The translations under genes were made by a program, and so were the position numbers. The notes under the pieces are model-generated. The model was not told the origin of the DNA, did no database searches, and saw only the letters and a program-made list of their open reading frames with translations. A stretch of DNA of 64,000 bases from Arctopsyche grandis (taxonomy: Eukaryota > Arthropoda > Insecta > Trichoptera > Hydropsychidae), in contig NC_135356.1 of the NCBI RefSeq assembly GCF_051622035.1, forward strand, positions 11,890,079 through 11,954,078, written 5' to 3'. This document shows positions 56,801 through 64,000 of this stretch, one piece after another; the stretch's first letter is position 1; each line of letters starts with the position of its first letter.

Positions 56801-58847
56801 ACACCTTTTTGTCCTTTTGTAATTTTGATGAACGCTGTTCTAGTTACATATGTGCAGACGTTTTCGATTGCTTCCAATCCCGGAAGGTTACTTCAGCACC
56901 GGGATTGCGGTGCTGGGAATTTCCGATCCCGGGATCCCGGTGCTAGCACCGGGATTTGAAATGTATAAGAAAAAAAAGTTCAATTGCATGTTTTCATATC
57001 TCATAAACGTTCAATTGCGATTTGCAAACTCTCCCGATGTTTCACGCAAAATATACACCCATGTTGGCGTACTAATTTTGGGATTTTGGCTACATTATTT
57101 AAATTTTCGGTTCGCATCCATAAATTTCTAAGATTAAATAAAACACATCCGAAAATTTTATAAAGTAAAAAACATCGCTTCATTGATTCGTTTTTTACAT
57201 ATAGTAATCTATGTATTTGAGGAATATAAGAAGGATAAAAAACAAAATTCGATAATCGAACATACATATGTATGTATGTACTTACACGTTCACACATACC
57301 GGCAATGAGCATTTTCAATACAAATTGAACACAAATGTAGGACAACTTACACAAGACAAAAGTTCTACTTCCGGCTTACGAATTCCGACCAAAAAAGAAT
57401 ACAAATATAAATTTTCATCTAAATATGTTCAGGGCGTTGAAATAATCGTTTTCACAACATTTTTGTCTTTTCGGTTACGAATTTTGTGATTCATAACCGG
57501 AATGATTTTTGATTTGATTTTTGATTTGATTTTTGATGAAAAAAAATCACGAAGTGATTATTTTCACTCAACCATGTGTCTCAAAGTTAATTTTTTTCTT
57601 CATGGCTCTATAGTATTCTGATTTCTAACTGGCATCTTCAGACGATCTCTTCTGATATAAATATTGCATCTATTAAATTATAATAGAATCGTAATTCCGA
57701 TCAACGGAATTGATAATTTATTAATAATTAAAATATTTAATTTTTTTGAATTAAAAATTCATCCGATCGCAATCATAATCATAATCTGTTAAGATGTATG
57801 CGGGATGCTTTGGATGTTTGAGACCGAAAGCAGATTGAGTCTTAAATAAAAACTAAGGAATGATTGGTTGTTTTATGATATCCTCAGACAGCAACCTCCT
57901 GACGCCAATCCTCAGGAATTTTCTCCTGCGGTTCCCAAGTGTTCTATCTCTGGATACTGTTTACTTTATCTACACACAGTATGTAGTAACAACAATATTC
58001 TGAAACAACTGGTTTCATGACTTTTTCGTTGAAATTTCGAAAACTCCGATTTTCCGCACGAAGTCCACTCCTAGCAGGACTTCGTCATGGATATCGGCCA
58101 CGGCGAAATTTCACTTGATTATGATTATGATTTGCTCATGCACTTGATCTTGACCTCTGCACCGGTGTCGAAAAATCTCTGCACCGGTGTCGACAACCAT
58201 TTGACACGGTATGTCACCAATCGTTGCCCGCCAATGTAAGCTCGCTGGGTGGTCCTCTCTCGCCTTTGAATGCCGCCAAATGCAATGCATGGCACATGGC
58301 ATTCTGTCCATGGCACGAAGTAGCTCAGCTGTCGTCAGATCTCTTCGGTCGCCGACTATTTCTATTTCTTCGTTGCTCTGCTCATCTCCGATTCCACTTG
58401 ACTGACACCAATGTTGCGTGGACGTGAGGTGGGGGCTTCCAGAATCGGAGAGAAAGACGCAGGAAGTTGTAGTAGCGGTTTATTGGTCTGCTCTCGTTGG
58501 CGCTCCAGGTCGGAATGCTTTCCAGACCGAGAGCGCCCCATATTTATACCCGTTGGGCACAATACACATACATGTAAACTATTGGTCGATGAGTGGGGCG
58601 ATCCCATTGGCCGTTACATACGGCTTATTCATTAGGCGAGGACATTTTGGCGCGAGCGAGAGATCAGGTGATCAGCGCTCGTAAGCCATTGGTCCACGAG
58701 CACCACCCACCTAATCTCTACGTTACATTATCAATAATAATTTCAGGTTCGTTGTCAAAATCATATAAAGAGTTATTACTTGGGAATTGATTATTATCGA
58801 TTCATTCATTTTCAGAATCAGTAGAGCTGCGGAATTATTAATAATTA
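53804..58847. repeat. 5-kb repeat unit, copy 2 (tandem with copy 3, period 5044)
   Basis: 53909-58851 equals copy 1 without net length change. The 105 bases to its left (aataataataaatcatccat...) recur to the left of copy 3, so copies 2 and 3 form a true head-to-tail pair with a period of 5044. It contains the same internal pieces: M1 MITE 54932-55033, 37846-element fragment 57208-57499, protease piece 58111-58311, LTR 58412-58727. Confidence 0.95.
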
Positions 58848-61800
58848 AAAAATAATAATAAATCATCCATCGGATGGCTTGTAAATGTAACTGTTGGAAA
58901 TTTCTTTTTCATTCCATAAGGATTTACATGTGTTTAATATATTATAATACAATTCAATACAACGACGATTTTATTGTATGTATGTATGTAGGTTAAGGAT
59001 TGCGGTAATTCTCTTTTTTTGTGGTGGTTCAATGTTATTCTTCTGTGTAATAGATATTGTATTTTACATTATGGGGATAGGGTGATTGAGACGAAGGTGT
59101 TGGTTATGCATAAAAATTTATTTACATACATATGTAAATAGGGTATTTTTCCCTGTGTGTATGTACCTACGTATGTTTTGAATTCTCGCTGTTTTCATCC
59201 TTGTATTTTTTTTTATTTTTAAATGCTTTTTATTATTACGAAATTATGTTCACAATACATCTTATATATATTTTAATAGCTACTGATCTACTGATCATTT
59301 TCTATTTTACAATTTTAATTTAATTTGGTTAGTAATCACAGTATTATATTATTCTAATGTTAATCTAAAGCATAATAGGAAAAAGAGCTCAAAAACCTAT
59401 TTACAATCCTTATAAATGTTCATAATACATCTAATACATAATATTAATTAAAGACTATCTAAAGTCGATGACCTAAAGCAGATTGTGTTTAGGTAATCTG
59501 TGTTTATACCTGAAGGGTATAGACATTTTGTTGTAATCACCGAGACTCTTCACAAGTGTGTTAGTATGGTTATTAGTAATTCTTTCATAGAATCTACTGG
59601 TTAGTTTGTTAGTAATGTCTGTAACAAACGGAATATTATATATAGCATGCAGTTTTTTCAGGTTAGTATATATGGGTGTATTATAAATTATTTTAAGGGA
59701 TTTATTTTGTATTACTTGGAGCTTGGAAAGGTTAGTATTCGAGGCGTTATTCCATACAGGTGAAGCATAGGTTAATAATGGTAATATGAGCGCGCGATAT
59801 AATTTTATTTTATTTAGCGTTGATAAAGAACTATGGCGATTAAATATTGGATATATTGAGGATATACCCCGCATCGCCTTGCATTTCGCTGCCTCAATGT
59901 GAGGTGCCCATCTCATTCTTTTATCAAACGTTACTCCTAAATATTTTATTACTGACTGCCATTTCAGACTTTCTCCAGAGGGGATTTTCAGATCTGAACT
60001 TGGCTTATGTTTTCTAACACTAAAGAATATGGCGTCTGTTTTGGTTTGATTAATTTGAATTTTCCACTTAGTGAAGTGTTCAGTCATTGTTTTAATTGCA
60101 AATTCAAGATTTTTATGAATAGTGTCTGGTTTTTTGCTACTTGTGAAGCAAGCTGTATCATCTGCATATAGGGCTATGTGACAGTTTTTTGGAATAGGTA
60201 TGTCATTTATATATATGGAGAACAAGAGTGGGCCAAGCAAGCTCCCCTGCGGAACGCCAGCTGCAATTATTTTTGGAGACGATAATTCATTATTTACGCT
60301 AACCACTAGCTTTCTACAAGTTAAGTACGATTAGATGATGAGAATTAGGTAGTTTGGTATTTTGTTAATAAGGAGCTTATGAATGAGTCCATCGTGCCAA
60401 ACCGTGTCAAAGGCCTTTTCTATGTCGAGACATACCATTCCGGTACTTCTCTTCATATTAAAGTTCTTCGTCACGTGTTCAGTTAGTCTTGTTAGTTGTT
60501 GGGTCGTGGAATGTCCAGTGCGAAATCCAAATTGTTCATTTATTAATTTCTTATTTACGACTTTAAGTAAACGTGTGTAGATTATTTTTTCCAGAATTTT
60601 TGAAAGCGTGCAAAGTAAGCTAATGGGTCGATAATTGGCCGGGTTTTTTGAGCTTTTATCGGGCTTAAGTATGGGAATTACGTTGGCTGTTTTCCAGTAT
60701 TCTGGGAAATACCCGGTGAGTAAACATGCGTTGAATATTTTAGATAGTGAGACTAAAGCTTTAAATGGAAGTTGTTTGATTATGATGTTATCTATTGAAT
60801 CTCGCCCAGGTGCCTTTTTATTTTTTAAATTACGTATTATATTTTGGATTTCACACGGATGCACCAATTTTATATTTTTAGTACTGTTAGTGGGAGTTTT
60901 TGTGATGATTTTAATGGACCGGTTGACTTTATTATGCGTTGGTATGTGATTGTAATGTTGTGTGAGTGTGTGATGTTTTTGGAAGGATTTTGATAATAGT
61001 TCTGCTTTGTCGCAATCACGCGTCACTGAGATTCCTGCATCATCTAATGGAGGAATCGAGTTTTTTGTCCTGCGAATCGCTTTAGCTAATTTCCATAGAG
61101 AGCCATCAACTGAGCTCAATTTTTCTAATTTTTTAGACCAAGCTTCATTTTTGATTTCTTTGATTCTAATTTTAATTTGATATGTGAGCTTATTAATTAA
61201 TGTTTTCAATGCTGGATTTTTTGATGTTTGCCAAATTTTACGGAGTTTATTTTTACTTTTAATTAGATTTGCAACAAAGTCAGTTATCTCTAATTTGTGT
61301 TCAATGTATTGTGTCTTAGGTATGTGAAGGTGTTTGGATCGAGTAATTGATTCCTTTAGGTGTATTATGGAGCTGTCATTTTCGGTTTTGTTTGTGAGTG
61401 TGGTAGAAGTTAGAATGGTTTGGTCATTTATGTACGACTTGAACTCTCGCCAGTTAGCTCTCCCGTAATCCCAACTATGCTTGATGATTTCCTCGGGTTT
61501 CCCGTCGATTGAGAAGATTATCGGGAGATGATCAGACGACAGGGTTTGAAGGGCTTTGTCGATATTTTTGGGCAGTTCTTGACGAGGACAAGATCTAGTG
61601 TGGATGGTTGTGAGTTATTTGTGGGATGAAGTAAGATTGTATCTGTTAGTTGAATGTATTTAAAAAGAGTTGTGCCTTGTTGGTCAGTGTTTACGCAACT
61701 CCATAACGGATGTTTGGCATTAAAGTCACCAGCTACCACTACCGAACTACCAATGTTAAATATTTTGTTAAGATCGGATGCCAATAATCGTTTTTGGGGA

Positions 61801-64000
61801 GGATTGTAAGCGGATGCTACCATCCTTGTATGGCAAGAAAATCCACTATTGTTTCTTCTCATCGGCCGTCTTCTTACAATAATTTAAATCAACTGACAGG
61901 CGCGATTTTTAAACCATACATCTGAGTCAATAGAGAAAGTTGAAGAAGTTTCCAAACTATTTTTACAACACCTATGGGCTATGTATATGTATAACATGAA
62001 AACAACTCTTGCAATATTTTCCGTAAGTATGATTCCTGGGTTCAGAATCCATTATTCGGGACAGCTAAACCAGTAGGCTTAAGCGCCTTAAAAATCTAAT
62101 TAATTTAATTAGTGACTGATTTGAAACAAAAATACAAAGATCAGCCTTTAAATGATTTCTGGGTGAGTTGAGTTTGTCAGAAGAGTACCCCAATTTTTTA
62201 AAACAAGCCATTATTGTTTTACTTCCGTTTTCTACAACCTAAGTATTTATGCGAAGCGCGATTTTCTTATTATGCTGCAACGAAGTCAAAGTGCAGGGAC
62301 AGGCTCGACAGCATACCAGATATTATGTAGAATACAACCTACCAATATTGTGTCTGATATCAAGAAGATATGCAATTCAAGGACTTACATATATCATCAA
62401 AGTCATTAAGTGCTTTATTTATTCATATTTTTATGTTTAGAGGTATTTTTCTAATAGTTTTGATATATCTTCGACATATTAAAAATACTAATATCTATTT
62501 TTAATTTATCATAGGGCTCTACATTATCGTTCCAGGGCCTGGGATTCTTCTATATATCTACCTAGATATTTACATATGTTCATACATAATCGAAATATGA
62601 TGACTACAGGTAGGATAGTCACAGTGCTATTCATTGTTCGGCAAACCTTAAACAATGCATTTACAACCTTTGAACAATACACGGCCCCCTCAGGCTCCGG
62701 TGACTAATGATGACTGTTACGTTCGTCCCTGGTCTAGCCTACTCGTGGTATTTTGCGACAGTGTCTTTTTTCAGTCATGGCGGCAGTTTCTTGTGTTTGA
62801 TTATACGTCACACTTCCCAAAATATGTTTATACCATTTTTTAGATCCTGAGACAATATACATTGTCGCCAGAATCCTGGTGCTTAGCCAACCAAAATACT
62901 GTCGATTATTATCGGATCTAGATCCTGAGACAATCTGTCATTGTCATGGCGGTAGATATTAGGGTTTCTGAAAATCCGGGTTTTCAAAACCCGACGTATC
63001 CGGGTCCACAATTTTGAAAACCCGGTGGATTCGGGTCCCAAATTAAAATCAAAAATTTCCAAATTTTGAATTCTTGTTTCATTATACGATTCTGGAAAAA
63101 AATTATAGAAGGAGGTAAAAAACATATAATAAAGAAATACAAATATAATACAGTATATCAGTATATAAAAATAATATATGGGTGAAATTCTAAATTTAGC
63201 GAAATTTCAGTACGCCGTATTGTTTACGTCTGCATTCCACTATTCGTAGATTTCTCTGAAGCTAATGCTGGGGAGGGAGATTATTATCTTTTCTGAGAGA
63301 TTATTATCTTTTATTACCCTTTCGTGAAAATTGTAGTCACATTTCGAGGATAATTTTTATTAGTTAAGTCTCTTTTTAAGGTTCTCCATGTTAGAAAACC
63401 GGTGTTTCTAGCTGTCCTTCGCCAACAAGGAATTATCCTATGTGTTCTTTGGCAATTTCTCGGTTGACGTCTCCTCTCTTTTCGTTCGTTTACTATATTC
63501 TAAATGATAATTGGTGATTAATTTTAATAAACGTTTATATTTTTCCACATTGCCTGACGAGGGTATACACATTTGAAGTACCGCCATCCCAAAGATCTGC
63601 TTCTACAGCGTGGGCAGAGTTCTGCTGTTAAATTTATGGCGAATGCAAAGAGCTTCAATAACTTTTTTAATATAATTTCTGAGCGTTTCGCTAGTGCATC
63701 CGGAGCCGGGTTTTAAGTCATTACCCGGCCGGGTCGAGCCGAGTCCAGAAATCCTAGCAGTTATCTCTCAGGTCTGTCAGCGCCCAATAACTGGAGATTC
63801 GCAAATCATTTTTGTGTTTGGTAATATTTCACATTTTCCAAAATACTAAAACTTGTATCAACGATTTATTTTTAACAAGTTATATTCGTTGATAGAGTCG
63901 TCGATATTTGAAATTGATGTTTTTGTGCCACGAATTGCATTCAGGAGTCGGATTTCTTTCATTGCCGAATAGGTGAATGATTTCGTGCATTGACTCTTCT
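58848..64000. repeat. 5-kb repeat unit, copy 3 (incomplete at window end, split by a LINE)
   Basis: The unit begins with the shared left flank and runs to 59206, is interrupted by the LINE at 59207-61820, and resumes at 61832 to the window end (equivalent to copy 2 position about 56333). It differs from copies 1 and 2 by a 4-base tatg insertion near 58985 and scattered substitutions, for example ctatgt to ctaagt near 62240 and cgaagata to cgaggata near 63346. It includes the M1 MITE at 62605-62706. Confidence 0.93.
59207..61820 (-). mobile_element. Jockey-type LINE, 5'-truncated, with 11-bp target duplication
   Basis: catccttgtat flanks both sides (59196-59206 and 61821-61831), and the minus-strand A-rich tail shows as a T run at 59207. 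Coding pieces: 61862-61518 ends the endonuclease (VVVAGDFNAKHPLWSC). After a frame shift near 61548 an open stretch leads to the reverse transcriptase (NPANYRPISLLCTLSKILEK, FRTGHSTTQQLTRL, DIEKAFDTVWHDGL; GVPQGSLLGPLLFSIYINDI, LYADDTACF), ending at 59473 with ...KHRLPKHNLL. One nonsense codon (TAA at 60331-60333) lies in the RT. The 5' half of the endonuclease and any ORF1 are missing. Copies 1 and 2 of the 5-kb unit show the empty site. Confidence 0.95.

Overview
This is eukaryotic, almost certainly insect, nuclear DNA. It is AT-rich with long AT microsatellites, genes split by short GT-AG introns, and a dense layer of insect-type transposable elements: Jockey and CR1-like LINEs, a tRNA-headed SINE, hAT, Tc1, Harbinger-like and piggyBac-like DNA elements, and LTR pieces. 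I cannot fix the insect order. Nothing looks bacterial; there is no operon, CRISPR array or defence island.

Three host genes can be reconstructed exon by exon. A histidine acid phosphatase with a C-terminal membrane anchor lies at 16715-22682 on the plus strand (7 exons, 396 codons). Two intact paralogues of a 254/255-residue protein that I do not recognise lie head to head at 28624-27423 (minus) and 32089-33285 (plus), with the same 7-exon structure. A third copy at 3242-3773 is a truncated pseudogene. Weaker exon-like segments (possible MADF and Tudor-like) lie in a GC-richer stretch at 39.9-42.1 kb.

Layout: 1-3.8 kb is a duplicate of 30.6-32.6 kb (retroelement remnant, hAT fragment, microsatellite, paralogue gene), with a solo LTR and a hAT copy added. 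3.8-14.6 kb is a transposon graveyard: a hAT with a GTF2IRD2-like transposase, SINE and LINE pieces, a decayed Tc1 and a Helitron-like tract. 15.3-22.7 kb is the acid phosphatase locus, loaded with foldback elements upstream and in introns. 23.9-26.1 kb holds a hAT with perfect target duplications and a Harbinger-like MITE. 26.5-33.6 kb is the paralogue pair. 34.4-39.8 kb holds a SINE, a hAT, a Jockey remnant split by an unclassified element, and several copies of one hAT-type MITE family. 43.7-64 kb is a repeat array: a 5-kb unit occurs at 43680-48622, 53909-58851 and from 58953 to the window end. The first two copies have no net length difference, and the third is interrupted by a 2.6-kb Jockey LINE.

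The main value of the window is transposon archaeology. Many insertions keep perfect target-site duplications, and several have an empty site elsewhere in the window, so their order can be read. No clearly novel functional system is visible. The best candidates for something undescribed are the 7-exon paralogue family, the element at 37846-39038, and the 102-144 bp hAT-type MITE family.
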